Of a stretch of 64,000 nt of DNA, positions 1 to 8,243 are shown in pieces (within the stretch, counting starts at the first letter, position 1; every line of letters starts with the position of its first letter). Source of the DNA: G963665925 sp050596425. Its GTDB lineage: Bacteria > Bacillota > Clostridia > Peptostreptococcales > Acidaminobacteraceae. Under the pieces are notes generated by a model. It was not told where the DNA came from. It made no database searches and saw only the letters and a program-made list of their open reading frames with translations. A program made the translations under genes and the position numbers. The stretch covers positions 3,472,001 through 3,536,000 of the forward strand of contig NZ_CP192292.1 in assembly GCF_050596425.1 (NCBI RefSeq), in the 5' to 3' direction.

Positions 1-13
1 TTGACATGTTAGC
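1..13 (-). other. Partial attC site of cassette C30 (cut by window start)
   Basis: The first bases match the right end of the complete sites at 2789-2913 and 21097-21222 (TTGACATGTTA). The array therefore continues to the left of the window. Confidence 0.7.
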
Positions 14-18
14 TGTTG

Positions 19-447
19 TTATAAACCGGTTGAACCAAAGCCACCAGTATTTCTCGAAGTGGAAGAAAGATTTTGAACTTCAACAATATTTACTCTAAGA
101 ACAGGCTTGATAACCATTTGAGCTATCTTCATTCCTTGCTCGATCTCAAACACAACATCACTAGTGTTCAGTAATATGACTCCAATTTCACCCCTATAAC
201 CTTCATCGATTGTTCCAGGAGTGTTAAGTACTGTTATGCCATGTTTCAATGCCAAGCCACTTCGAGGTCGAATTTGAGCTTCTGTTCCTTCAGGTAATTC
301 AATAGCAATTCCTGTTTTAACAAGTGCTCTCTTACCAGGATCTATTCTAAGATCATCAATACTAAATAGGTCTAAGCCAGCATCACCATCATGAGCATAT
401 TGAGGAATTATTGCTCTATCATTCAATTTAACTATTTTAAGATTCAT
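19..447 (-). CDS. dut: dUTP diphosphatase (dUTPase), cassette C30
   Basis: This 142-residue protein should hydrolyse dUTP to dUMP and pyrophosphate as a cytosolic trimer. All five dUTPase motifs are visible: DAGLDL at 22-27, RPRSGLA at 60-66, GTIDEGYRG at 78-86 with the catalytic Asp, GMKIAQMV at 105-112, and the C-terminal RNTGGFGSTG at 132-141. Its start codon overlaps the stop of the upstream gene by one base (TAATG), so the two are probably translationally coupled. A GAGGAG site precedes the ATG. It is cassette cargo rather than a housekeeping copy. Its pairing with a dUTPase-like membrane protein hints at nucleotide-based phage defence or phage-derived cargo, which is inference. Confidence 0.95.
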   Translation of the reverse strand: MNLKIVKLNDRAIIPQYAHDGDAGLDLFSIDDLRIDPGKRALVKTGIAIELPEGTEAQIRPRSGLALKHGITVLNTPGTIDEGYRGEIGVILLNTSDVVFEIEQGMKIAQMVIKPVLRVNIVEVQNLSSTSRNTGGFGSTGL

Positions 448-1373
448 TATTCATTCTCCTCTTTAAATCTAATGTAGCTATAATTAGCCACTAGCCCTAA
501 TATAAATACAAAGACGCCCGAAAAAGCGACATCTCTAACCCACTTGAAAGTAGACAATGTTGTATCTTTTATATAGAACTTATCATAAAAAAAAGGGATA
601 ATTAGGGCAAACGCAATCACCCCAATCATTGGCAATATAACCTTTAATAAAAACTGTTTCTTCAAATAGACAGGTCGTTCCTTCTCCTTTTTTCTATTCT
701 CCACAAACTTAATATACTCAGGCGACTCCAACATTACAGGTCTAAGTAAGTCCCATTTCTCTTTCCATTCATTTTCTAACTCAGCATTTTCTTCATCTGT
801 AAGCTTTATACCAATTTTATTCAATAATTTTACATGACCATGTTGATTAGTAACTGGATATGTAGATTTTGAGTTCAAATAGTTCAATATTAAAGACACA
901 AATGTTGAACCTACCTCAATTTCTACAGCTTCATTTGTGTGATTATGTACTGCAACAAGAGATTGGCCAGTATATTGGGGGTCTAGTGTAGTACCAATAT
1001 GACCCATTCCTATTGATACTAAACCTACTTTTGAATGATATGTTCCTCCAAGTTTGTTAGTGACAGAAATGACCTCTTCGGTTTCTATTAATGCAGTATC
1101 ATGAGGTGGTATAACTATTACTTCTTTTCCACCTTTTTTCTTGAAAACTATTGATGTTTTCGGTTTTACTGTTAATACCTCACTATTCTTCTTTGTCCCT
1201 TCTGGAATGGTATAATCCTTAAAACTTTCATCAGTAATAATACCACCTTTAACACACCAAGCCAATGAACTAGCTGTCAAATTAATAGAGTTCCCTTTTA
1301 TGTTACTAACCTTTAATGGATATATAAGTAAATTACGACCTATTTCGTTTTTTATATCAATATTGCTTAACAT
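447..1373 (-). CDS. dUTPase/dCTP-deaminase-fold protein with C-terminal membrane anchor, cassette C30
   Basis: This 308-residue protein has a dUTPase/dCTP deaminase-like core at about residues 25-165. A motif 2-like YHSKVGL lies at 112-118, an LDPQYTG segment resembles dUTPase motif 3 at 130-136, and GSTFVSLIL at 155-163 resembles motif 4. The glutamate used by dCTP deaminases (the E of LEFxN) aligns with Ala141, so deaminase activity is doubtful. The glycine-rich dUTPase motif 5 is absent. A charged linker follows, then two hydrophobic segments near 244-262 and 284-301, which would anchor it in the membrane. AAGGA precedes the ATG. It is co-transcribed with dut. Function is unknown; a membrane-tethered nucleotide sensor or hydrolase is one possibility. 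Confidence 0.75.
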   Translation of the reverse strand: MLSNIDIKNEIGRNLLIYPLKVSNIKGNSINLTASSLAWCVKGGIITDESFKDYTIPEGTKKNSEVLTVKPKTSIVFKKKGGKEVIVIPPHDTALIETEEVISVTNKLGGTYHSKVGLVSIGMGHIGTTLDPQYTGQSLVAVHNHTNEAVEIEVGSTFVSLILNYLNSKSTYPVTNQHGHVKLLNKIGIKLTDEENAELENEWKEKWDLLRPVMLESPEYIKFVENRKKEKERPVYLKKQFLLKVILPMIGVIAFALIIPFFYDKFYIKDTTLSTFKWVRDVAFSGVFVFILGLVANYSYIRFKEENE

Positions 1374-1483
1374 CTACGACCATCCTTTGCAATTATAATT
1401 TCATTTATTGATGCCTTATATTACCATGTTTATTGATTATAACCAACTACATTTTTTGTATACTCTAGGTTTCTAATGACAGC

Positions 1484-1611
1484 TAACGTTCCCGCGGTTC
1501 ACGCTCGTTCGCCTAGTAATTACAACACTTCTAGCCACTTCAACATAATGATCTGCGTGAGTTAAATCAACTCGGTCTCAACATGGCGAATGGCGGGACA
1601 CCGCTGTGTTA
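1484..1611 (-). other. attC site of cassette C29
   Basis: The left arm is TAAC, a 7-nt spacer, then GCGGTTCACGC and TTCGCC. The right arm is GGCGAATGGCGGGACACCG, CTGT, GTTA. The arms pair around a variable centre (class I). The core on the array strand is GTTAGCT. Confidence 0.85.
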
Positions 1612-1627
1612 TATGTCGGTTTTCTCG

Positions 1628-2755
1628 TTATATATCCTCATATCCTCGTGTCAAAATTGATATATCTAACTCAGTTGCCTCTTCAATACTTAGTATCTTA
1701 TTACTCATGACTCTGAATCTTTTAAATTTATTTATAGTTCCCCAGTGTTCAATCAGATATATATAGTCAAATCCATCTATATTGATTTTTCCAATCTCCT
1801 TATAACCAGAAAAATCTTGGAACTTTATTTGACGTTCCTCTCTTAAAAGTATCTTACTGATCTCCTCTTCATCTCTATACATGAAAAGTGAATTAAACAA
1901 ATGATCAGCTAATATATTGTTCTTCAGATTCTGTACTGACAAATCAGAAGAATTATACATATTATCATAAAATGAGTCGATTAAGTTATAATCATCTTTG
2001 TTGAGTTTGATATCATCCCAATCATCAGGAATAGTTCTTAGCGAATGACTGTAATCTACTTTTGTTATTTGATCTTTATCAATCTTTGATAAACGCTTAT
2101 ACTCAAAATCATAAACTACAACATAATCTTCTAAATCATTGAATAAGTAATATCTTTTCTCATCTGTATTAATTTGAACAATTGACAAATTTTCATCGTT
2201 GCTTTCAAATGCTGATGTTACTTCAATTACATCTGTCTTACCTTCTGTAAATGGTGCTGCTAATATAAAGCCTAATACAAAAACTATACTCAATCTTTTA
2301 GCTGAATCATGATTTGTTTTAAATGCAAACATAACCGTCATACTCAAAGTTGAGAACATCACTAATCTAAATATAGAACATTTGCCCTCCGTATTTAGAG
2401 GAAAACTATTCAAATATAATAAGAATATGCTTGTAAAAAGAAGTATAAGTATCCAATTCACTATCTTGCTATATTTTATAATAAAATCACTTTTAACATT
2501 GTTGAAGTAAATAATTAATATGCAAGTCAAGAAAAAAGGAAAAAGATAAATGTGCAAAAAAGTCAAACCAGAGACTACATATTCTCTAACTGGTAAAATG
2601 ATTATTGAACTAAATGATATGACTGCATTACCACCAACGACTGCAATGAATCTACCTAACTGATATGTAAAGCCAATAAAAGTTATAATAACTATGGCTA
2701 ATGTAATTGCTGATATAGACTGTTTCAGATATTCTTTTAATTCTTCATTACTCAT
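1628..2755 (-). CDS. Hypothetical membrane protein, cassette C29
   Basis: I do not recognise this 375-residue protein. The N-terminal half has about five hydrophobic segments (near residues 17-38, 45-57, 63-83, 96-115 and 130-170), which suggests an integral membrane domain. The C-terminal half (about 175-375) is charged and soluble, rich in Asp, Glu and aromatic residues, and ends EDI. It is the only gene of its cassette and is followed by its attC within about 20 bp. AAAGGA lies about 10 bases before the ATG. An exported sensor or transport-related role cannot be decided from sequence. Confidence 0.7.
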   Translation of the reverse strand: MSNEELKEYLKQSISAITLAIVIITFIGFTYQLGRFIAVVGGNAVISFSSIIILPVREYVVSGLTFLHIYLFPFFLTCILIIYFNNVKSDFIIKYSKIVNWILILLFTSIFLLYLNSFPLNTEGKCSIFRLVMFSTLSMTVMFAFKTNHDSAKRLSIVFVLGFILAAPFTEGKTDVIEVTSAFESNDENLSIVQINTDEKRYYLFNDLEDYVVVYDFEYKRLSKIDKDQITKVDYSHSLRTIPDDWDDIKLNKDDYNLIDSFYDNMYNSSDLSVQNLKNNILADHLFNSLFMYRDEEEISKILLREERQIKFQDFSGYKEIGKINIDGFDYIYLIEHWGTINKFKRFRVMSNKILSIEEATELDISILTRGYEDI

Positions 2756-2788
2756 TATGATTATTCCTTTCTAGAGATAACTGACATA

Positions 2789-2913
2789 TAACGTTCCTGC
2801 AATTCCCGACGTGCCCCACTTTGTATATACTCTTCTATATTTTAACATTCGAAAGCTAATAAAACACGCCCCATTTTGTATAATTCTGGGGCGTGTTGGG
2901 AATTGACATGTTA
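2789..2913 (-). other. attC site of cassette C28
   Basis: This is class III. The left arm has CAATTCCCGACGTGCCCC after the 7-nt spacer, and the right arm has GGGGCGTGTTGGGAATTG before CATG and GTTA. The CAATTCCC/GGGAATTG stem is perfectly complementary although it differs from the class I stem. Confidence 0.85.
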
Positions 2914-2946
2914 TAAGAAGTATTTTACGATTTCTATATTTTAATA

Positions 2947-3804
2947 CTATCTTTCAAATAAACTTCTTAAGAGATCAACAACTGTCTTAGCATCTGTTTC
3001 ACTATTTTCACTTACACCTGAAAACTCAGTTACTACCAATCCTAATACTCTTGAATCTGAAACTATTCCTTTTAATAACTCTCTAACTATTGAAATCTTC
3101 ATACCATTGGGACTAGGCATATAGACACTTTTTAAATCAAGTTCATTTATTACGTCTAAATCTAAGTGAACTATAATTTTATCCTCAGAGTTCAAGCTAC
3201 TTAGGCTTTCTCTTATTACATTCTTCGCACCTATGTTCAAAATTTCTTCTTTACTGTAACCTGTTATTCCACTAATATCATATCCTTCCGTTATAGTGTC
3301 TTCACTATAACCTAAGGCAATAATCCCTTCTTTAGTAAAATCAGACGGTTTCTCAAACCACTCATTCTTTGAAGTTAGAAACCAATGTGTATAAGCTGTT
3401 GCACCCATACAAATCTCTGAACTAGGCTCTTTTATATCTATGTGATGATCTATTGATATAATTTTAGATCGATCACCGTACATTTGATGAAACTTCCCAA
3501 AAATGCCTGTGAATATACTACAACCTCCACCAACAACAATTGTAAAGTCATGCTCTTCAAAACATAATGATAATTGGTTTATTGTCTCTTCCCACATAAT
3601 TTTAGGCGATGGCCAATTTCGAACAGGTGAGTCATTATGTCTTATTAAATTTTTCGGTAACTCTACATCGCCTAAATCGACAACCTCATGATATAAGCTA
3701 AGTTTACTTACTATTTCAGCTTCCCTAAGTAGCTTTGGGGCCATTTCTGTTCCGTAATTTAATGCCCCAATATTTGAAGGTACACCTTTTAATATTATTC
3801 TCAT
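2947..3804 (-). CDS. Arginase/agmatinase-family (ureohydrolase) protein, cassette C28
   Basis: This protein of about 285 residues has the ureohydrolase fold. Metal-site motifs are visible: VVGGGCS in place of the usual GGDHS, SIDHHID in place of DAHxD, and HLDLDVIN in place of the SxDxD motif. The first metal-binding His is thus replaced by Cys, as in some divergent family members, so the substrate cannot be named. I chose the ATG at 3804 because GGAGG sits 7 bases upstream; an in-frame start 12 codons earlier lacks a site. It is divergent from a CGNR-type regulator in the same cassette, which may control it. Confidence 0.85.
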   Translation of the reverse strand: MRIILKGVPSNIGALNYGTEMAPKLLREAEIVSKLSLYHEVVDLGDVELPKNLIRHNDSPVRNWPSPKIMWEETINQLSLCFEEHDFTIVVGGGCSIFTGIFGKFHQMYGDRSKIISIDHHIDIKEPSSEICMGATAYTHWFLTSKNEWFEKPSDFTKEGIIALGYSEDTITEGYDISGITGYSKEEILNIGAKNVIRESLSSLNSEDKIIVHLDLDVINELDLKSVYMPSPNGMKISIVRELLKGIVSDSRVLGLVVTEFSGVSENSETDAKTVVDLLRSLFER

Positions 3805-3902
3805 TCTAACCTCCGTAACCACCATTTTGAGCTTTTGCATGCTATAATAATACTATAACACTAACAACCGTAACTATCAATACTCTATTAGGAGGTTACA
3901 CA

Positions 3903-4421
3903 ATGCAATGCAATTTAATTTTAAACCTTGCCAACTCGATTTGGTTCACTAAACATAAAGATATTGATGTATTAAGTGATATCAAATGGATCAATGAAAA
4001 TCTTAACAACTCAGATAATTTACTCGTTAGTTATCCAAGTTCTGAATTTGTAGCTACAATAAATGTTGTTCGTAATATTGTAATAAGTATTTTTGAAGGA
4101 TACTTAATAAACGACCAAATAGATTTTCTAAACAACTGTCTCAAAAAAGCTACATTCTATAATCAACTATCTGTTATGGAAAACAAACCCAAAATCCAAA
4201 TGATATCTACCTCTTCTATGGAAGATAGAATTATCGCAATGATTATTATTGAACTCACAAAATCTATCAACAATGACCTTATTCCTAAAATACGAAAGTG
4301 TGGTGTTGAAGATTGTCAGTTTTACTTCCTTGACAAAAGTAAAAATCAAAACAAAAAATATTGTTCAATCAAATGTAATAATGTTGCCAAGGTAAGACGA
4401 TTCAGAGAGAAAAATAGATAG
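3903..4421 (+). CDS. CGNR zinc-finger transcriptional regulator, cassette C28
   Basis: This is a 172-residue protein. Residues about 135-172 form a CGNR-type zinc finger: CGVEDC, FLDKS, then KKYCSIKCNN and a basic RRFREK tail. The N-terminal 130 residues resemble the ABATE-type sensor region that usually precedes this finger. Family members are predicted transcription regulators. It runs against the array direction and diverges from the ureohydrolase gene, with about 98 bp between the two starts, so it may regulate both. AGGAGG lies just before the ATG, and an extended -10 (TGC TATAAT, 3840-3848) lies upstream. Confidence 0.8.
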   Translation: MQCNLILNLANSIWFTKHKDIDVLSDIKWINENLNNSDNLLVSYPSSEFVATINVVRNIVISIFEGYLINDQIDFLNNCLKKATFYNQLSVMENKPKIQMISTSSMEDRIIAMIIIELTKSINNDLIPKIRKCGVEDCQFYFLDKSKNQNKKYCSIKCNNVAKVRRFREKNR

Positions 4422-4530
4422 TACAAAAAGGAGTGCATCCCTTTAGTAGAATGCACTCTTAAATTTTCAGATTATCAATTTTTTGAAATGATACTAAGTC
4501 TCTGTCGAAAAGTAAGTAAAATATTTCTTA

Positions 4531-4658
4531 TAACGTTTCCGGGGTTCACGACCGTTCGCCCCTGTTAATTTAAACAATAAACTATTTCCAAAGTCACATG
4601 CTTTTTCACAGCATTATTTCTGTATAACACAGGCGAATGTCGGGACACCCACGTGTTA
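4531..4658 (-). other. attC site of cassette C27
   Basis: Class I variant with arms GGGTTCACG...TTCGCC and GGCGAA...CGGGACACCC. The first stem pair is changed on both sides relative to other class I sites (compensatory). The right edge is GTTAGAT, a perfect GTTRRRY. Confidence 0.85.
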
Positions 4659-4813
4659 GATGGCGTTGCCTAAATGATGCATTGAAGCATAATGAACAAT
4701 TAAACTTATTTAGTGAGATATCGAGTTACATTCAGATGCCCTATATGTTAGCCTAGTTGTCGGGAGGTGAAATTTACTCTATCATTGAGAGTAATGCGAA
4801 AAGGAGAAACCCG

Positions 4814-5302
4814 ATGCCAAGATATAGTAAACAACTGAAAGCAAAAATAATAAAACAAATGTTGCCGCCACAGAATGTGAAAGTCAGCGAGTTATCAAAG
4901 CAACATAACATCCCTGAACAAACCCTTTATAAATGGAAGAAAAATGCTAAAGAACACGGCGCAGTAATACAAACACATACCAAAGGTAGCGAAAAATACA
5001 CGAATGAAGTAAAGCTAAATATTATTATAGAAACTGCTCATTTAAACCAACAAGAGCTTTCAGAATATTGTCGTAAAAAAGGACTTTATGTTGATGAAAT
5101 CAACGCTTGGAAATCAACGTTTATTACCGGTAAAACTACATCTGATAACGAAGTAAAAGAAGAATTAAAGACTAAAGATGCTGAGTTGAAATCAGTGAAA
5201 AAAGAGCTCATTCGTAAAGAAAAAGCATTAGCTGAAGCAGCCGCACTACTGGTCCTCAGAAAAAAGATGAATGCGATTTGGAATTCGGACGAGGAAGATT
5301 AA
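4814..5302 (+). CDS. IS3-family transposase OrfA
   Basis: This 162-residue product has two helix-turn-helix regions. The first (residues about 10-45) reads KAKIIKQML...VSELSKQHNIPEQTLYKWKK, typical of IS3 OrfA. A Glu/Lys-rich coiled coil near the end (about 118-150) would act in oligomerisation. AAGGAG precedes the ATG. The frame contains the canonical slippery heptamer A AAA AAG at 5260-5266, in the correct phase for -1 frameshifting into OrfB, which is open from that point. Confidence 0.9.
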   Translation: MPRYSKQLKAKIIKQMLPPQNVKVSELSKQHNIPEQTLYKWKKNAKEHGAVIQTHTKGSEKYTNEVKLNIIIETAHLNQQELSEYCRKKGLYVDEINAWKSTFITGKTTSDNEVKEELKTKDAELKSVKKELIRKEKALAEAAALLVLRKKMNAIWNSDEED

Positions 5303-6357
5303 CTTCAGCATCAAATCGCTTAGCAGTAATGGAAGTTATCGATGAAGCTGTATCATCTGGCGCTCGACAATTCATGGCATGTAACGAGGTTAATATAAGC
5401 GAAAGAACGCTGCAGCGTTGGCGTTTGGAAGGTGAAAAAACGAAGGATAAACGTCCTGATGCAATCAGACCTACACCTCAAAACAAACTTAGCCCAAAAG
5501 AAGAACAAGCCGTTTTAACGGCAATGAATAAACCTGAACATCAAAATCTACCACCGTCACAAGTCGTACCTAGACTTGCTGATAAGGGAATATATATTGC
5601 CTCAGAATCTACCTTTTATAGAATTCTTAACGAACATAAGCAAAACAACCACCGCGGGAAGTCAAAACAACCCGTAAAACGCCATATGACAACACATCAA
5701 GCCACAGGACCCAATCAAGTATGGATGTGGGATATCACTTGGTTGCCAGGAGCAGCTAAAGGCATATATTACTACTTGTATTTAATACTCGACTTATATA
5801 GTCGTAAGATTGTCGGATGGGAAATCTGGCCAAATGAAAGTGCTGAGAATGCAAGTGTACTCATACGCAAAGCATGTTATTCAGAGAATGTGCTTTCAGG
5901 CCTGCAACCGCTAGTTCTTCATTCTGACAATGGTAGCCCCATGAAAGGTGCATCGCTTTTAACTACGTTATATTCTCTTGGTATTGTGCCATCAAATAGC
6001 AGACCACGAGTAAGTAATGACAACGCTTTTATTGAATCATTTTTTAAAACTGTGAAGTATATGCCGACATTTCCACACCATGGCTTTGAGTCTATTGAGA
6101 TAGCACGTGCGTGGGTTTTGGAATTTTCGAAATATTACAATACTGAACATCGACATCGTGGTATCAAGTTCATGACACCTAAAGAACGACATGACGGTAA
6201 ATCAAAAATGATAACCGAAAAACGTAATAAAGTGTATCAACAAGCACGATCAAAAAATCCACATAGGTGGAGTAGATCGACAAGAAACTGGGAAGTGGAA
6301 GAAACAGTGTATTTAAACCCAAGTAAAGTGGACATTCAGAGAGAAAAAATTAGCTAA
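5278..6357 (+). CDS. IS3-family transposase OrfB (DDE integrase core)
   Basis: The frame holds the catalytic domain of the transposase, expected to be made mainly as an OrfAB fusion by -1 frameshift at 5260-5266. The DDE triad is visible: WMWDITW (first Asp), LHSDNGSP (second Asp), and NDNAFIESFFKTVKY (Glu). An HTH-like segment (SERTLQRWR) and a conserved HTH_21-like linker lie upstream. The C-terminal YYNTEHRHRGIKFMTP motif is typical of IS3 members. The frame has no internal stop, so the copy may be active. The coordinates begin at a TTG that is probably not a real start. Confidence 0.92.
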   Translation: MEFGRGRLTSASNRLAVMEVIDEAVSSGARQFMACNEVNISERTLQRWRLEGEKTKDKRPDAIRPTPQNKLSPKEEQAVLTAMNKPEHQNLPPSQVVPRLADKGIYIASESTFYRILNEHKQNNHRGKSKQPVKRHMTTHQATGPNQVWMWDITWLPGAAKGIYYYLYLILDLYSRKIVGWEIWPNESAENASVLIRKACYSENVLSGLQPLVLHSDNGSPMKGASLLTTLYSLGIVPSNSRPRVSNDNAFIESFFKTVKYMPTFPHHGFESIEIARAWVLEFSKYYNTEHRHRGIKFMTPKERHDGKSKMITEKRNKVYQQARSKNPHRWSRSTRNWEVEETVYLNPSKVDIQREKIS

Positions 6358-7142
6358 ACACGACAACTATGTTGACATACAGCGGATGCCCAGCACATAT
6401 ATGCCTTGGACACTTCTCAGCGGAATATTACCCTTTCTCATTCAAAGTAACGCACCCAGTTCACAACGTTTTCATTCAAAGAAACCACCTATTCAGTCAA
6501 TATGGAGCTGTGTACCAAAGTCACAGAGAATTGGCACTGTATAATTCAAAACTTACTTTAGCCGAACTAATTAAACGGATTTAAAGACGACCACTAACAC
6601 CAGGCTTGTTCAAACTAAATTCAGCGCTGCTTTTGAGTGTTCTCTCAGTCCACCAGTGCTTGCTCCATTTCTTGTTAGGCGATTTTCGATTTCAAGTTGC
6701 ATAAAGAAAATTAGTCATTTAGTGAAAGTTATAAGGCCTGATTTTATAACACAACCTACAATAAACACCTCTGAATTTTATACTTGAATGTTGAAGCTAA
6801 CCACGGGGCCGAAGTGAAAAGTTAAATGCATATGAAGGCCCGACAGCCCCAGATGCAAGTTGAATGATGAAAACCTTGGAGCCTCCGCCATATGCCCATG
6901 AATAAAAAAACTAATATGACAATTTATTTCGTTGCAAGCACTTACTTATTGTGAGAATTGCAGTAAGATAAGCATTATTCTTTCAGCGTATTCAAAGCGC
7001 TGATTTTGGTTTAAAAAGAACAAGCCTCTAACTCAAATTTCATTAGCCCATTATCAGCATGAGGCGTCAATGATAAGCCTGTTTATACACTTAACGTGCC
7101 AATTAAACTAATTGCTTAAACTTGAACATGGATAATGACAAC

Positions 7143-7268
7143 TAACGTTCCCATGGTTCAAGATCGTTCCCCACTTTTTCTATACTCTTCTATATTTTAA
7201 CATAAGAGACCAATTAAAAATTCCCCAATTCGTATAATACGAGGGGAATGTCTGGAACCACTGTGTTA
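7143..7268 (-). other. attC site of cassette C26
   Basis: Class II. The left arm has TGGTTCAAGATCGTTCCCC, the right arm GGGGAATGTCTGGAACCA, CTGT, GTTAGAT. Both arms differ from class I in matched fashion. Confidence 0.85.
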
Positions 7269-8099
7269 GATGGCGTTGCCTGAATGATGTATTAAAGTAT
7301 AGTAAACCAACAGACTCATTTAATGAGATGTCGAATTACATTCAGATTCCCCGCACGTATATGTCTTGGACACTTCTCAGCGGAGTATTACCACTTCCTA
7401 TTTACTGCGATGCGCCAAGTATAAAATACTTTCATTCAAAGAAGCCAACCCCCATAGTAAATATGGAGCTGTGTACTCTGATCACAGCTAATTGGCACTG
7501 TAAAATTCAAAACTAACTTCAGCCGTTCTAATTTGAATTTCAAATCCAACACTCACAACCAGGCTTGTTCAAACTGAATTCAGCGCTGCTTTTGAGTGTT
7601 CTCTACGATGACCAGTGCTTGCTCATTTTCGTATAAGGCGATTTTCGGTCTCAAGTTGCATATTGAAAACTAGTCATTTAGTGAAAGGTATAAGGCCTAA
7701 AACTTAATAGTATAATGTCATAACTAGCCAAAACTCTTACATACAAATAGCAAAGTTCAGACGGAGGCCGAAGTCAAAAGGAATCCTAATTTAGAGACCT
7801 CACAGCCCCAGATGCAATTTGAAGGACGAAAACCTTGAAGCCTTCAGTCTATATTAATGAGTACAATGAACTCATATACCAAATAAGTTCATTGCAAGCG
7901 CTTACTTATTAAGTGAAATGCAGTCAGATAAACATTACCCTCTCAACGTATTCAAAGCGCTGAATTTTGTTTGAAAGAACAAGGCTCTAATGCAAAATAA
8001 TGAACTCTTACCCATAGGGAGGCGGTAATGCACAGCCTATACCAACATTAACGTGCCAATTAAACTAACTGCTTAAACTTGAACGTGGATAATGCCAAC
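7269..8099 (-). repeat. Non-coding type A cassette body, C26
   Basis: This 831-bp body is similar along its length to 9840-10672 and 32510-33344. Conserved blocks include CTTGGACACTTCTCAGCGG near the attC and AACGTGCCAATTAAACTAA near the far end. The longest frame (62 codons at 7328) is not kept in the other copies. No protein gene is supported; a structured RNA or regulatory role is possible. Confidence 0.8.
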
Positions 8100-8224
8100 T
8101 AACGTTCCCACGGTTCACGCCGTTCGCCACTTTTTTCAACACCTTCAGTTATTTCAGAAAATCAAACTATGTAAAATCACTCAGTCCGTCACCACCAGGC
8201 GAATGGCGGGACACCGCTGTGTTA
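8100..8224 (-). other. attC site of cassette C25
   Basis: Class I (CGGTTCACGCCGTTCGCC / GGCGAATGGCGGGACACCG). The left arm is one base shorter than usual. The right edge reads GTTAGAG. Confidence 0.85.
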
Positions 8225-8243
8225 GAGGGCGTCAAATTGGATT

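Larger units (their letters stand above)
4739..6384 (+). mobile_element. IS3-family insertion sequence
   Basis: This element is about 1,646 bp long, with imperfect terminal inverted repeats of about 24 bp (19 matches, ending in a shared TAGTTGTCG). It is flanked by a direct GATG repeat (4735-4738 and 6385-6388); the shared flank could also be read as 7 bp, GATGCCC. Comparison with the other type A cassettes shows the uninterrupted target. It carries two overlapping transposase frames. Confidence 0.9.
4662..7142 (-). repeat. Non-coding type A cassette body of C27, split by an IS3-family element
   Basis: The two flanks, 4662-4738 and 6389-7142, join to a body of about 830 bp similar to 7269-8099, 9840-10672 and 32510-33344. 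It is the most diverged copy. No open frame is conserved between copies, so the small open frames here (for example 6369-6584) are not supported as genes. Confidence 0.8.

Noticed and set aside
7328..7516. 62-codon frame in a type A cassette
   Set aside because: The frame is not kept in the other three copies of the cassette.
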